Origin: Raphanus sativus
Taxonomy: Eukaryota > Streptophyta > Magnoliopsida > Brassicales > Brassicaceae
Length of the DNA stretch: 64,000 nucleotides
Direction of reading: 5' to 3'
Assembly (NCBI RefSeq): GCF_000801105.2
Contig: NC_079516.1
Span: 41,396,908 to 41,460,907, forward strand
Numbering within the stretch: the first letter of the stretch is position 1; each line of letters begins with the position of its first letter. Positions 12,055 through 24,161 of this stretch are shown piece by piece. Below the pieces are notes generated by a model. It was not told the DNA's origin, ran no database searches, and worked only from the letters and a program-made list of their open reading frames with translations. Made by a program: the position numbers and the translations under genes.

Positions 12055-13512
12055 ATGGAGATTGACAGAGAAGATGGAAGAAGACCGAATCAGCTGAGAC
12101 CCCTTGCTTGTTCCCGTAACATCCTTCATCGTCCTCATGGCTCTGCTAGCTGGTCCCAAGGTTTTCTTAAAAAAATTATTACTTTCTTTTAGAATGAGAT
12201 TAATGGACTCAACTTTCTAATGGGTATTGCTGCTTCTCGTTTAGGGGATACAAAAGTTCTAGCTGCAGTGTATGGACCTAAACCTGGAACGAGGAAGAAC
12301 GAGAACCCTGAGAAGGCTTGCTTTGAAGTCATATGGAAGCCTAAATCCGGCCAGATTGGTATATATATAAATAAAGTGCATTTAGTTTGATCATGTGTGG
12401 ATGGATGTATTTCTTGGTTTCACTGGGTTGATTTCTTTTCTGAAAATCTGTTTGACTTTAGGAAAAGCCGAAAAGGAGTATGAGATGATACTAAAAAAGA
12501 CAATACAGAGTATTTGTGTCTTGACAGTGAATCCAAATACCACCACCTCCGTGATCATTCAGGTCAGCAACCAACCCCATCTTAAATGCCCTTTTGCTCT
12601 CGTGTCTTGTAAAGAATCTCTCAACTTATCCTTTTTGAGTTGCATCTGATGTTTCAGTTATTTGCTTTGTTGTGCAGGTTGTACATGATGATGGTTCTGT
12701 ATCCTTTTTTGTAATGCTCGGTAGCCATTTACTAATGTTGTTCATCCGATTTGAGAATTTATATTAGATAGTAGTGAAAAATCTTGTAATTCCATAAAGC
12801 TAGGAAGGTGTATATAATTGTTGCATTGGTTTAAAAGATAGCTTTGGTTTCCTTAATCCAGTTTTGTTTTAGCTTCTTCCATGTGCCATAAACGCAGCAT
12901 GTGCAGCTCTTGTAGACGCAGGAATACCTATGAAGCATCTCGCTGGTACATACTTTATGCTCCTCTCTAATTCACTTTTTGGTGTGATTCTTCTAATAGC
13001 TTCATCAACATTTTTATCTTCTATTTTTCAGTTGCTATATGTTGTTGCCTGGCTGATAGTGGATATGTCGTACTCGATCCAAACAAGCTTGAAGAAAAGG
13101 TTTTTAATTAAACAAAACTTTGTTTTTCCCATTACTTATATATATTCTTTTTCCTTATGTGTATTGGTTAAACTTACTTGGAACTAATGGACAGAAAATG
13201 ACGGCTTTCGCTTATTTAGTCTTTCCAAATACAACTCTCTCTGTTCTTCCGGAAGTGGAAGGCGAGCCAGTAGAGCATGGGATCATTACATCAGTCACGC
13301 ATGGAGTCATGTCAGGTAACTTGCTTATGAATAGAATTCACTATGCTAGGAGACTCGGTTTCTCAACCACCGCATAATATCTATATATGATTCGCTTTTG
13401 TTTTGTTTCAGTGGACGATTACTTCCTGTGTGTAGAGAACGGTCGTGCTGCTACGGCTAGTTTATCTGCATTTTTTAGGAAGAACTTCCAACAAACCCAA
13501 GGAGCTGTTTAG
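12055..13512 (+). CDS. RRP46: exosome core subunit RRP46 (RNase PH-like), 8 exons
   Basis: Subunit of the nine-member ring of the RNA exosome, which feeds RNA for 3'-5' decay and processing in nucleus and cytosol. Exons: 12055-12160, 12245-12358, 12462-12562, 12678-12698, 12873-12945, 13032-13099, 13195-13315, 13412-13512. Phases close and give 234 residues, close to the usual length. RNase PH fold landmarks are RPHGSASWSQG with GDTKVLAAVYGP, then ALVDAGIPM and CCCLADSGYVVLDP. One exon is only 21 bp (VVHDDGS). RRP46 is generally held to be catalytically silent and structural. It diverges from UFL1 and converges with NUDT9, whose stop codon is 243 bp away. Confidence 0.92.
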
Positions 13513-13754
13513 AAGCATGAAATCCATGTGCTTTCCCGTTAGAATTTGAACGTTTTTGTTTTCCTCCTTGTAGCTTTATGGGAACTTAATGGTCAATGTG
13601 TTTAATCATTTTTTTAAAAACAAAACAAAAATTTCGTATGTTTAGTTATGTCAACAGACGACCCTCTTGCCCTTGATACAATTATTATCATGCTCAGATT
13701 TATATATATAAAAGTTCACTCATCATCATGGAGGGGCATACGAAAACAATAAGT

Positions 13755-15704
13755 TCAAGGCGTTTCATTAGTGCTCTCGAGACGTTGAAGCATCAGTTGG
13801 TAGAGCGCAAAGCCACCATGGTGGCAACCTGGCATTCTTGATGCCATTGTCTTCAGCTCCTCCTGTTCGACCAGTATAAAAAGAGAAACTACACTTATTG
13901 CTGATGGGATCGGATCAAAGCACTTTAGAAAGTAGAGGGAAAAAACGATTTGTTCTCTTTGTTTTTCTAGAATGTATGTTTTATGGAATCAGAGAACTTC
14001 AACTAACCAAAGAGACAGTGTGGAGCTGTGTTGACTCAAACCCATCTTCAGCACTAGAATACAGTCTCGGAATGTCATCCGAATGGTGACTACACTTGAT
14101 GAAGAAAAACATAGCTGGCCTCACATTCAATTCCCTCCTAGATATTCCGATAAAGAGAGGAGTGCTCTGCAAATTGGTAAAAAAAAAGATGGGATCAGAC
14201 AGCATTTCCAAATATTCCTCACAAAAAAAGAAAAAAACACTTCTGGCTTACAAGAGATGATGCTGGTATCCCAGTTTCTTCCACAACTTCACGAGTAATG
14301 CTGTCAAACATTTCTTGACTAACCTTCTTGTTTAAAACCTCTCCATCATTTTCAAGCTGGTGAGAATCAATTCCTACTGACATCGGCTGGAAAGTTTAAA
14401 AAAGTCATAGAAGTTAGAATCAGAGACGATATGATTCCTCCTATATATATATATATATACGCTTAAATTACCTCTGGATGGCCACCGGGAAATACATAGT
14501 GACCTGGAAATTCACCGACATTATCGCTCCGGCGTAACACAATAATCTTGTGGTCAGAAGTCTCGACAACAGCAGCATTACCCAATGGACTTGAGGTATG
14601 TCGACATCTTACACAGTCATCTGTAAGAGAGACAGATAGAGAGAACAAAAACTATATCTATTAGCGATAAACTAGACAATGATCACAAATATTTCTTGGA
14701 GATTATTAGTGGTATCTGTGTGTAACCTTGTGATGTAACAAGGAACTTGTCCCACTGAGAGCTCAAATTGGTTCCTACAAAAGTCCTTGAAAAACAATGT
14801 CCACGAAACCAAGAAATCGATAAGTTATAGGTGTGGTCATATACAAAAAATAATTGATAAAATAAAAAGAAGATGAGTAACCTGTAATCTGTCAGGCCAA
14901 GGCGAAGGCAGACGTGTGGCACTTCGTTGGTACCACCATCACCATCTAAACATAATGATCCAAACTGAAAATTTTAACTAGGAGTAAGTAAGTAAGTAAG
15001 CTTTACTGAAACAAATTAAAAATCTATGTGAAAGTCCAAATATATATCATTCTCATCGTGTGACAAAAAAAAAAATATCATTCTCTATCATATGCTTACT
15101 CTGAACTTTTGGCCATTGAACAATGATGAATTGCCCTGTGTTCTCTGCTCCCAAGCCTAAAATTGCAACAACAAAAAAAAAAAACACCACATCAAAACAC
15201 TCATGGGACATGAGATCCGACCAGAGTTTCTACTTTCTAGTTTCACGTATAATTAAACAAGAAATGTAATATTTGCCATTACAAAATGAGATCCGACCAG
15301 AGTTTATGGTTCTCACCTGCGCAATAGAATCTTCAAGATCGTGGTCGGGATGTTGAATCCGATCATGAGATTTCGAGAAATCCACCGACAACTTTAGCAT
15401 TAAAACGACCAAAACAGTTTGATAACTAAAACTACATAAAAAATATTTTTTTTTTTTTTTTTTGATAACTCTGGTATCTGGGCAGCCACATTCCCAACTA
15501 TCCCCTCGAAAAGGGTCCAGCGCCCCAACGGAAAGGATGTTAAATCCGTTGTGGCCAAGGCTCGAACCCGAGACAGAGAGAGTATTCGATTAACAGAGAT
15601 GAGAGGAAGGAAACCTGAGACAGAGAGAGGCCAGAAGGACATGAGAGGAGAAGCTGGTATCGTGACCCTTCAGGCATCATTACTACTTCTGCTACTTTCG
15701 CCAT
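13755..15704 (-). CDS. NUDT9: Nudix hydrolase NUDT9-like, 9 exons
   Basis: Nudix hydrolases cleave nucleoside diphosphates linked to another group X, using Mg2+. Exons in coding order: 15615-15704, 15317-15391, 15100-15156, 14882-14964, 14727-14785, 14472-14620, 14252-14386, 14008-14166, 13755-13862; 304 residues, all phases close. The start codon lies in ccATGGcg, opening MAKVAEVV. The Nudix signature is split: GGHPE ends exon 6, and REVVEETGI comes about 35 residues later in exon 7. That long spacing belongs to the NUDT22-like group, for which UDP-sugar hydrolysis is reported in animals; the plant substrate is unproven. Intron 1 holds a SINE. Confidence 0.9.
15446..15600 (-). mobile_element. 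tRNA-derived SINE in intron 1 of NUDT9
   Basis: On the minus strand the block has a tRNA B-box-like word (GGGTTCGAGCC), then ggccacaacggatttaac, and ends in cagataccagagttatc followed by a run of about 20 A. The layout and end wording match the SINE at 17469-17695 (ending gatacaccgggttattc plus poly-A). An A box is not clear and I found no target duplication, so the 5' border is uncertain. Confidence 0.6.
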
Positions 15705-16098
15705 GGAAGGAACTCCTGCTACAGTGGACCCGCGACAAAGCAGATATGGTAGAAAGTGCACCTTTGACGTCGACAGATTCGGGGTCCAGTGAATAGGGCC
15801 GAGAGAACTTAACATTTGAGGCACTATGGATCATTATGGACCCAAGTGGTTTAGAAATGGGCCGAAGCTTAATCCTTTCTCCTTTTGCTAAATTCTATCT
15901 TTTTCTTCCAAAGAATATTATATTTTTGTATGTAAATGTGTCACAATGTACATTCAGTTAAACTTTAAACCACCAAATTATTTAACAAGCACTAGATAAT
16001 CAAGTTATCTTTTTTAGGTCAACATCAGGTTAGATTTTGTATCACAAAAAACTTTTAATGTGACTTGCTTATCAGGTGAGTGTTAGTTTTTAAAAAAA
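15705..16098. promoter_or_regulatory. NUDT9 upstream region
   Basis: Holds the upstream region of NUDT9. gaaatgggccgaagc near 15854 contains a TGGGCC (site II) motif, frequent in promoters of housekeeping plant genes, and gaatagggccgag lies closer to the start. The rest is AT-rich with nothing recognised. Confidence 0.4.
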
Positions 16099-17177
16099 TC
16101 TTATATATTAAAACAAAAGTCATAATTTTTTTCATGTGTGATTTTTTTTTTAATTTGACCATCTTTTAGTTTTTATTAAATGCATTTTATTATGACTAAT
16201 AATATATAATCTTTTAAATACTTTAATCATAGTATCTTTTGATATCTTTTTCTTTTAAATATAAATATATATTTTAAAAATTCTAACAAATATTTTTAAA
16301 AGATTTTAACAAGATTTTAATTTTCAAACATTATATGTAAATATTTTAGTAATTTAGAAATTAGTTATGAATTATTATTATACATAAATATATTTTATAT
16401 AATTAAAATATAAATTTAATCCTATTTTATCTATTGTATAATCATAATCAATAATTGTAAGATAAAATTATTATACTGAGGTAAATATGATAAACTATAT
16501 TAAATTGTTAAATTTTTATATTTTATTTTCTTAAGTATTTATGTTCAAAATATAATACATTGGTAAACGGGTTAACATTAGCAAACTATATAATACATAT
16601 ATACAAATAAACATGTATTTCGTTAAATCTAATATTATAAAATATTTTAAATCGTGATATCTTTTCATTTTAAATATGAATATTTTATTTAAAAATCTGT
16701 TGAAAAATATTTTAAACATATCTTAATTTTCAAAAAATTTATGTAGATATTTCAACTAATTTTTTAATTAGCAATGAAGTATTATTATACACTAATATAT
16801 ATTCAGTTATCATTTATAATGAAAAAAATAAAAAAAATATTTTATTTTGTCTATTTTATAATAATAATCATATATATTAAAACAGAAGTCACAATCTTAA
16901 TTCATGTGTGATTTTTTTTTTAAAAAATGGACTTTCATTGTTAATCAATTATCATTCATTTAATATATCACTTCTAATATAACCATCTTCTCCTACAAAA
17001 CATGATTGGTTAACAAACCGATATTTGATTCCTTATTATTGTTTAATTCATTATTAAATGTAATCATATTATTCTAATTCTGAATATTTGATTTTTTTTT
17101 ACTTTACCATCAATCCAAATATTTATATATATAAAATGAAAATCAACACCCGCACGGTTATGCGGGTCGAAATCTAG
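16099..17177 (+). mobile_element. composite non-autonomous Helitron (two 5' ends, one 3' end)
   Basis: Two similar 5' ends occur in the same orientation: TCttatatattaaaac at 16099 and TCatatatattaaaac at 16868, each followed by aaagtca/gaagtcaca and catgtgtgatttttt. Both point to a single 3' end at 17174-17177 (CTAG) preceded by the hairpin CCCGCA-cggtta-TGCGGG (17149-17166). The inner element 16868-17177 (310 bp) is flanked by A and T, the usual Helitron insertion context. The outer 5' end may belong to an older copy that lost its own 3' end. Confidence 0.65.
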
Positions 17178-17454
17178 TTATTTTTTAATTAATAAGAGCT
17201 GTTAAAACAAAAAAATGGGGAAAATAAATTGAAATTAGAAAAATATTTCAAAAGTTCACTTTAAAAAAATCAAAATATTTTTATTAAAAATTTTGAATAA
17301 ATAAATAATTTAAAAACAAACAAAATATAGAGTTTTTCAACAATGACCTATTTTCTCAAACACAAAAATACTTCTTTTTGCCATTTTTCAACCTAAAAAA
17401 TCAACTATTTCAAAAATGTCATTACTCTTCTGAAACCAGTTATATATGTACTTA
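17178..17454. other. AT-rich spacer, no gene seen
   Basis: AT-rich sequence between a Helitron 3' end and a SINE. Nothing recognised. Confidence 0.5.
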
Positions 17455-17709
17455 TGTTCAAAACATCTCTTTTTTTTTTGAATAACCCGGTGTATCCTGG
17501 CATCCATCGAAGTGAATCCAGACTAGTGGCGAGTGTCCGTATCAGCCTACATTATCGGCCGGAGTACGCCTCGGTTACCGGACGCTGGGAGAGCCCAGAT
17601 TTTAAATTTAACCCCCAGTGGCCAGCGGGATTCGAATCCGGGTCCGTATTGGGACCGAAGCTCCCTCAAGACCACTAGACCGTCTTCGCTTGGTTTGTTC
17701 AAAACATCT
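17455..17709 (-). mobile_element. tRNA-derived SINE with 14-bp target duplication
   Basis: The body is 17469-17695 on the minus strand. It starts aaccaagcgaagacgg and carries an A-box-like word (tctagtggtcttgaggg) and a B-box-like word (ggattcgaatccc) at tRNA-like spacing. It ends in gatacaccgggttattc plus about 10 A. The 14-bp direct repeat TGTTCAAAACATCT flanks it exactly (17455-17468 and 17696-17709), the mark of target-primed insertion. The perfect duplication suggests a fairly recent event. Confidence 0.88.
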
Positions 17710-18352
17710 TCATCTTCATTTTCATGACTTATTAGGAAACTGTTATTGTCATCAATATTATTAACAAACCAAACTCTTAATGCATTTGAAATAGTTTCCT
17801 ACATCAGATTATCTCATTTTTTTTCACTTCCCTTTTTATGTTATATCTGAATTTTATTGAATTTGGAGTGTACTTTTGCATTCAAAATCATATTTTGGGT
17901 TATTTTTGGCAAATCTTCCAATTAACTCAATAAATACTAGACTTAGCCAACATATTTTTTTAGTGTTTCAAAAGAAGTGTTTAAAGAAAAGCCAACATAA
18001 TTTTTAATAAAATTTAAATTTTATAAACTATTTGAAATTATGACGCTACATATGAATACATGTTTAAAAGTTATTAGACACATATATATTTTCACACAAC
18101 CAAACACTGAAATTGTTTTGGACATAAAAACAAAAGATGTAGGTTGGCCTCGCATGACTTCAATTCAACTGATAAAATATCTCAAATTTTGTCACGAGAT
18201 CTCTCTCACGAGTGACATTATTGTGAAACAACAACAAAAACAAAAGAAACAAAAGAGGTAGCTTGTTTGGGTGGTCTCATCATAAGCCCAAATTAGATGT
18301 AGTTTTTGTTTTCTAGAAGGCCATGGTCTCAACTTCAACTTTGGTTCTATCT
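17710..18352. other. intergenic, no gene seen
   Basis: AT-rich sequence downstream of the TRAF-like gene. It probably contains that gene's 3' UTR in the last 100 bases. No motif recognised. Confidence 0.45.
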
Positions 18353-21079
18353 TCAATTGAAAATAGGATTGCTGATATTTTCATCATAGGAAACATTTTC
18401 CCATTTGTTAAAAGGTGGAGCAACGAAAACGTCTATTCCAAACACACATTCACCACCTCCTGAAATGTATCCAAATGGTGCCGCCGGCGCCATGAACCAG
18501 GCTGTCGGTAGAAACTGCTTCACTCCCCGCTTCGTCTCGAAAGAATGAAACATGATCGGTTCAAGTTCTACAAAAAAATACAAACACTATGTTTAGATTT
18601 ACTCTCTGTGTTGGAACTATATGTTGGAACTCGTTTTTGACGAAATGGTTTAAGACCATTTTTTGGTATGTTTCGGGACGAAGACGTTCGTCGGAATAAC
18701 CGAATGTTTGACACTATGAAGTAGTGTACTCGTATGTCAAAATCAGAGTTGGTTTTGAATGAGAAATGGAAGTGCCAAATGAGTTTGCCTAAATATTAAA
18801 AATTAGCAAATGTCATATATTGGATATTTGGGTTTGAATTTGTTAGTTGGATATTATGTCCATTACTTATTCATGACTATCTTTATGTTTGTATAAACAT
18901 AAAATGCAAACCCAAATTAAAAGAAATATTATTTATGTTTGATTTGGTCAAATATATAATATATTCTTTATTGCTAAGTCATTAAAAATTGAGTCAAAAG
19001 GAATTAAATTTTCTTAATGACAATATTGATTTTTTGACTTTAAGACTCCATTATTCTCTTGTATGTTATGGCTTCTCAAAAGCATAATGTGATGTTTTGT
19101 ATTTTCTATATAAAGGCTTGTGAGCCATTTAGAAAATAATAGAGTGAGACACACTTGAAAACCAACAACAAATACAATTCCTCCATGTTATAGTGATGTT
19201 TTATTTTATTTATTTTTGTGTCTGAGAGTACAACACAAAATTAGTTTCGCCAGGCTTCTGATAGAGTGACGCAAATTCAGAAGATTGTTTGCAGTTGTAT
19301 CCTGGGACTCATTACGTTATCGAACCGTCGCACTACGGGACGTATTTTGAGTTAAGGAAAGAGATAATATCTCGCCTCTGCAGTTGTATCATCCTTTTCT
19401 TACTCTTTGGTATAGTATTATCATTTTTTATTTTTTACAATATTCAGTAATCCGTAGTTTATAAAATACGGTTCTATCACTATATAAACTCCGCAATAAT
19501 CAAAGATAATTGCGTTTCATGTGTATCTTCTCTGCTCTGGACCATTACATTTTGCACACATATAGTAATATAACCACTAGGCTAAGACATTCTCTATATA
19601 TTGATAGTCCCTCAATAAATATCGCATCATTAAAGTAGTAAGTATTAGAAAGAAAACAAAAGTTTTTAGTATATTTCTATATTTATTTGTTTTGTCAACA
19701 ACCTTCACTATGCAATCGATAACGTAGTGACACTGATACAAATAACTAAGCTATATGAATAATGGATCCCCTTTCGTACTTACCTTGGTAGTAATAATAC
19801 TTGTTGTGTATATAATTGTAGACGAAGAACTTTATCACCGCATACACGGCCTGTGAATCGGTGATGCCGGAGTCATCAATTCTTGCATAAAGAGAAACAA
19901 ATGAGGCCGAGGTGTAGTCTTTATCCCCACCCCTTGGGTAGATCAGGAACGTCCTTTTAACATTTGTTAAAACCAAAATAGGTCATAATTAAAAACACAT
20001 GTAAGCTACCAAATTACTTGAACTTGATGAGAGTGAATTTACCAATTGAATTCGCCAGCGGTGAAAGGATGGGACTCGAAGTATCCATCATGGTTGTGAA
20101 AGACTGGAACTTGACGCTATAAGATGATGGAGGACTGTTTCGCCATAACGTTATCACTCCTTGTGTTAGATTAAGCTTCTCGTTTTTCTGTGACCCTTTA
20201 GTAACAAAAGAAACATAGCCCAGTTAAATAATTAATCTCAGGAAGTGTCACTAGAATCAGTTTTGAATTCTTCACTTTTTTGCCATTTAAGGCATCCACA
20301 GTGGCCAGCAAAAAAAAAGTGAAATCGTGATGAAATGTGATGAACACTTTTCGTCGACCCCACAATAAGTTTTTCAAACACTTATCAATTAATGTCATTA
20401 TTGAGGTTGTCTACAAGTCGTAATCACAACTGAGTCGTTAACCGTACCTTTGTATATAGCAGGTTCCTGTGCCTAAATAGAAAACCAGAAGGAAAAAAAA
20501 ACAGAAAAGAGTCAAATACTGATCAAATATGAATCCATACTTAAAAATATCACCAATAATCACATTCTACATGTATATAATACATTTGAAAAACGACTTA
20601 ATAAGTTAATAAATAAAACACCACAAACAAATAATCAAGACTTTCATGAATGATCAAATGTTATTTTTTTTACACCAGTCCAATGTTATTTAACAATTAA
20701 CAAATAAAATTTCCACGATTACTGAACAAATGGTATCCGATTCTGGAATGAACATATTCATTAGACTTTTTAGTTAAATTCAGTTATAAAAATCGAATAA
20801 ATGTTCGAGAAACTTATCAGGAAATGCCTCTGAGAGAGAACAAGTCAACCCTACGACAAAGATACGGATCATGGGAAAAATTATAGGAACTAGAAACCGA
20901 AAGAAAGTTGTCATAACCTGATGTCGAAAGCTTAAAGAATAGGGATCGCTAAGGAAGAGGCCTATCTTGGAATTCACAGCGACTGCCAAGAACACGACAA
21001 CCAAAGCTACCAAAGGCCATCGCCATCCAAGTGATCTCTTCCCTCTCGTCTCTACTTCTATGTTTGCACTTGTTTCCAT
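18353..21079 (-). pseudogene. TRAF-like (MATH domain) gene with N-terminal membrane anchor, frameshifted
   Basis: Exons in coding order: 20918-21079, 20448-20472, 20043-20195, 19784-19953, 18353-18567. Exon 1 (54 residues) has a hydrophobic segment (WPLVALVVVFLAVAV) after a basic stretch, so a single membrane anchor is likely. The later exons give a MATH fold: WRNSPPSSYSVKFQSF, then HPFTAGEFNW joined to TFLIYPRGGDKD, VSLYARIDDS, AVIKFFVYN, KQFLPTAWFM and ECVFGIDVFVA. Exon 3 is off by one base: the frame of PPSSYSVKFQSF does not continue into GYFESHPFTAGEFNW, with the slip near 20075-20095. The other phases close. This could be an early pseudogene or a sequencing error. Intron 4 holds a solo LTR. 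MATH proteins bind partner proteins; the specific role is unknown. The position fits At3g46190 as I remember it. Confidence 0.75.
18617..19484. mobile_element. solo LTR with 5-bp target duplication, inside the TRAF-like gene's intron 4
   Basis: The LTR is 18622-19479 (858 bp). It begins TGTTGGAACTCG, ends GGTTCTATCA and is flanked by CTATA at 18617-18621 and 19480-19484. A TATA-like word (ctatataaagg, about 19106) is followed by leader-like sequence, placing the LTR promoter on the plus strand, opposite to the host gene. No internal retroelement sequence remains, so it probably arose by recombination between two LTRs. The TGTTGGAA start is typical of Copia elements, but the class is not proven. 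Confidence 0.82.
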
Positions 21080-21224
21080 GATAAATCAAATCCTTCACAA
21101 GACAAACACTCAAGTTATTTCTCTAACGCATATTTTGTTCCTGATATTAATACAAGTCGCGGCTGGTTTAAATTTTATTTAATACGACTTTAGTTTTTAG
21201 TCGTGTCTTACTTTTTAATTTTTA

Positions 21225-22769
21225 CTAGGTGATTTTCCCGTGCTCATGCACGGATATAAATATTTATAAAATAAATATACTATAATAATTGATTGCTATA
21301 TACTTTAATTAATTTATGATTTTATGCATATTTTATATTAATAATATTCCATTACTTTAATTAGACATGTTATATCTAGTCGATTTAGTTATCATTTAGG
21401 TATATTGGATTGCATTTATTTCTCTGAATTCAACTTTAATATTTTTATTCTAAATATATTATAGTTTTGATTAATTTTTTATTTGCATTTAGGTTGCTTG
21501 TTGTCTTCCTTAATTTTAATAAAATCTATTATTTTAGATATAAGGTTGATTAGTCGAGACACTCATTGAGTTACATATATTTTTCAAATTCAAACTGAAA
21601 TATAATTGTTTTATTTTTTATAGTTTACATGGTCGGACTATTAAATCTAAGTATCCAGACTTTGTTTAGCAAAAATCCAATTGATAATTAATATATATAT
21701 ATATAATTAAGTTGAATCAAATTAATTTTATTTATCGTTTAAATGTGCATGTATGATCATAATATTTATCAAATTATATGTTCACTTTTTAATATATATA
21801 TATATATATATTAGAAAAGAAAATATGAACAATAGAAAGTTACAAACATAAGAAACTGATACATTTTTAGAAGCTCATGAACACATATCAATATTTACAA
21901 TAATTAAAATATTTTATAATTTATAAGTATTTTATGTCTTAGATTTATTGAAAGGTAAACCAAAATTTATTTTAAATAATCTAAAAATAAGAATTCATAT
22001 TTACTTTGGTATTTTAATTATGGTTATATTAAACTCCACAAACATAAAAACATAAAATTGAAAAGCAAATTTAGTATTAGCAAACCATATAATTGTAATA
22101 ATGAAAATATAATATATCTACCTCGTTAAAGTATATAGTTTTATGTTATTTAAAATATTTTATAATTATTTGATCAAAAGATGTTTATTGTTAAAATATA
22201 TATCAGTTTATGTTACTTAATTATTTTATGTAATCATCTAAGAAATTAGATAGATTTATCATATATCAAAATATTTCTATTACTTTGAAAATATATTTTT
22301 TGTATTGATTAAAATTATGTTTTAAAATAAATAATATTTATTTTCTAATATCCATTATCTTTCTGAAATTTATTTTTATGAAATCACATTACATACAAAT
22401 ATATATATTTTCATCTAAGAAACAATATATAAAAATAAAGTATTTTATTAATTCAAAAGTATATTGTATGTTATTTAAAAATATTTAAAAATAGAATATT
22501 ACTATCTTGTGAAATTTCCTTTTTAATGAAATCATATTATATATACATATATTTTCTTTTTTTAAATTCGATTTTTAAAATTTATAACTGTTTCCTTTTT
22601 TAGTATATATGTTATATGGAAATTTTTAAAAAGGAAATTAAATAAAAAACAATAATATTATTTAAATGTAATATTTTTAATTGATTAAGGGTGTGATCGT
22701 AATCAACCACCGTCAAATTTAACGTGAGTGCGACACGTATGAAACTGACTTCTCAAATAATATTATAGA
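21225..22769 (-). mobile_element. non-autonomous Helitron, about 1.5 kb
   Basis: On the minus strand it begins TCTATAATATTATTTGAGAAG (22769 downward) and ends with the hairpin CCGTGC-atga-GCACGG (21253-21238) followed by CACCTAG, with T as the next base. The 5' wording matches the Helitron at 61416-62071. The interior is AT-rich without a Rep/helicase frame. The base before the 5' TC is C rather than the usual A. Confidence 0.75.
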
Positions 22770-23340
22770 GATGCCTTTGGCGCCCTTTGAAGCATTCTTA
22801 AAATGAAGTCTTTATTAATCAATATTCAATAGGATTTGGTCTTAGGTCTTCAGATAAAAACATCTTGCCGTCTTAGGCTTCTCATCTTCGTTGGCTAAAC
22901 GTCACTCCTGCCAATTTTTTTTTTTTGCTTATGTAATATTTTGGCTTGGCTCAGTTTGAATCAACCAATCAATTTGTAATAGCGACAAGTCTAAGGAAAT
23001 TCTATATATGTTAATTTGAATTAGACAACAGAAAGTTGAGAGTAGGAGATTCGATGGATCAGCCAGTGTATCACAAATTTTGTTAGAAATCGGCAACGGA
23101 CATATGTAACTTTAATATAATAAACTCCCAATATAATTTTTTACACAACCGTTGTAACCAATCTACCATAAACACAGCTTATCTCTTGTGGCAATATATC
23201 CTTCTTGTTTGCACAAAAAGTAGAAGACAGAAATAGGAAAGTCAAATAGCATACATTAAGCGCTCTAGAAATATAATGATTGTACCTTACATGACTTATT
23301 GACAAACATAAAAGCAAATGACTTTATCTCAACCTGAATC
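22770..23340. other. intergenic, no gene seen
   Basis: No gene is supported. The last 100 bases may be the 3' UTR of the minus-strand exons that follow. Confidence 0.45.
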
Positions 23341-23820
23341 CTACTTCGGAGATCCAAACCGCTTAGTTATGTTAGTCAGATGCATCAGAGTCAAGAACGG
23401 ATCATCAGCTAAGTTTTGCGCATATAGAGACCTGAAAACAACTACATGCACAAGTGAATAGGTTCAGATTCATAACAAGGTCTAAGACAGGAAACGAAGT
23501 AAAGAGGCTTGGTAAGGTACGGGTTACAATCACAAAATACCTGCAGGATATGAACAGCGAATTCAGGTACTGAAAAGAGTATACTCCGTGCTCTTTATCG
23601 TGAAACAAGCTTGACCACAAAACTCTCACCACGTACACTCTGTGATGAAGTAGATTGAAGACAACAATACCTTGTATTCCTTCTCGACATCATAGCCAAC
23701 AGAAGAAGGTTAGGGACGCGGTTAAGAAGAATCTGTTACTGACATCCACGCCAAGATAGTCAACACCGTGATTAAAACCAGCGGCACCACGAAGACACCA
23801 ACCTTTTTGGTTGTTTGTTG
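23341..23820 (-). pseudogene. 3' end of an unrecognised spliced gene, probably decayed
   Basis: Two minus-strand exons fit together well: 23541-23569 (29 bp) between TTTTCAG and GTATTT, and 23341-23431 ending in TAG. Joined, they read LNSLFISCR into LYAQNLADDPFLTLMHLTN and end RFGSPK. An upstream block ends GYDVEKEYK before a GT donor at about 23672. Further upstream a hydrophobic run (VFVVPLVLITVLTILAW) is in the same frame, but two stop codons separate it from GYDVEKEYK. I do not recognise the family. It looks like a membrane-protein gene that has lost its 5' part, or one whose splicing I read wrongly. Confidence 0.35.
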
Positions 23821-24161
23821 CAGACAAGATTGTGTGTTTCAATCATCTAAACATGTTCATGTTTCCTCGTTTGTCATATACATTAACTAGCAAGATACAG
23901 TTATTTGGTTTTAGACATAACAACTTGTCTGAATATTCTGTTTCAGCTACTGCGATATAGAGTTTTCATAAAATTGCAGTATCTTGACCAAGGATTTTAA
24001 GTACAACTGACACTTATATATATATATAGTCTCGACTCTTGTCAAGCTTTTGAGAAAAAAAATCAATTAATTCACTGCAAGTGAAACATATGTGCTTCTT
24101 ACAATAAGCATTTTACTGCATAATAACAAATTATGAAACAAAGATTAGTTGACATGGACAC
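23821..24161. other. kinase 3' flank
   Basis: AT-rich sequence downstream of the kinase stop codon, expected to hold its 3' UTR. A short TA repeat lies near 24015. Nothing else seen. Confidence 0.4.

Noticed and set aside
15555..15575. GGTTCGAGCC-type B box suggesting a tRNA gene
   Set aside because: No cloverleaf around it; poly-A tail and shared ending show a SINE.
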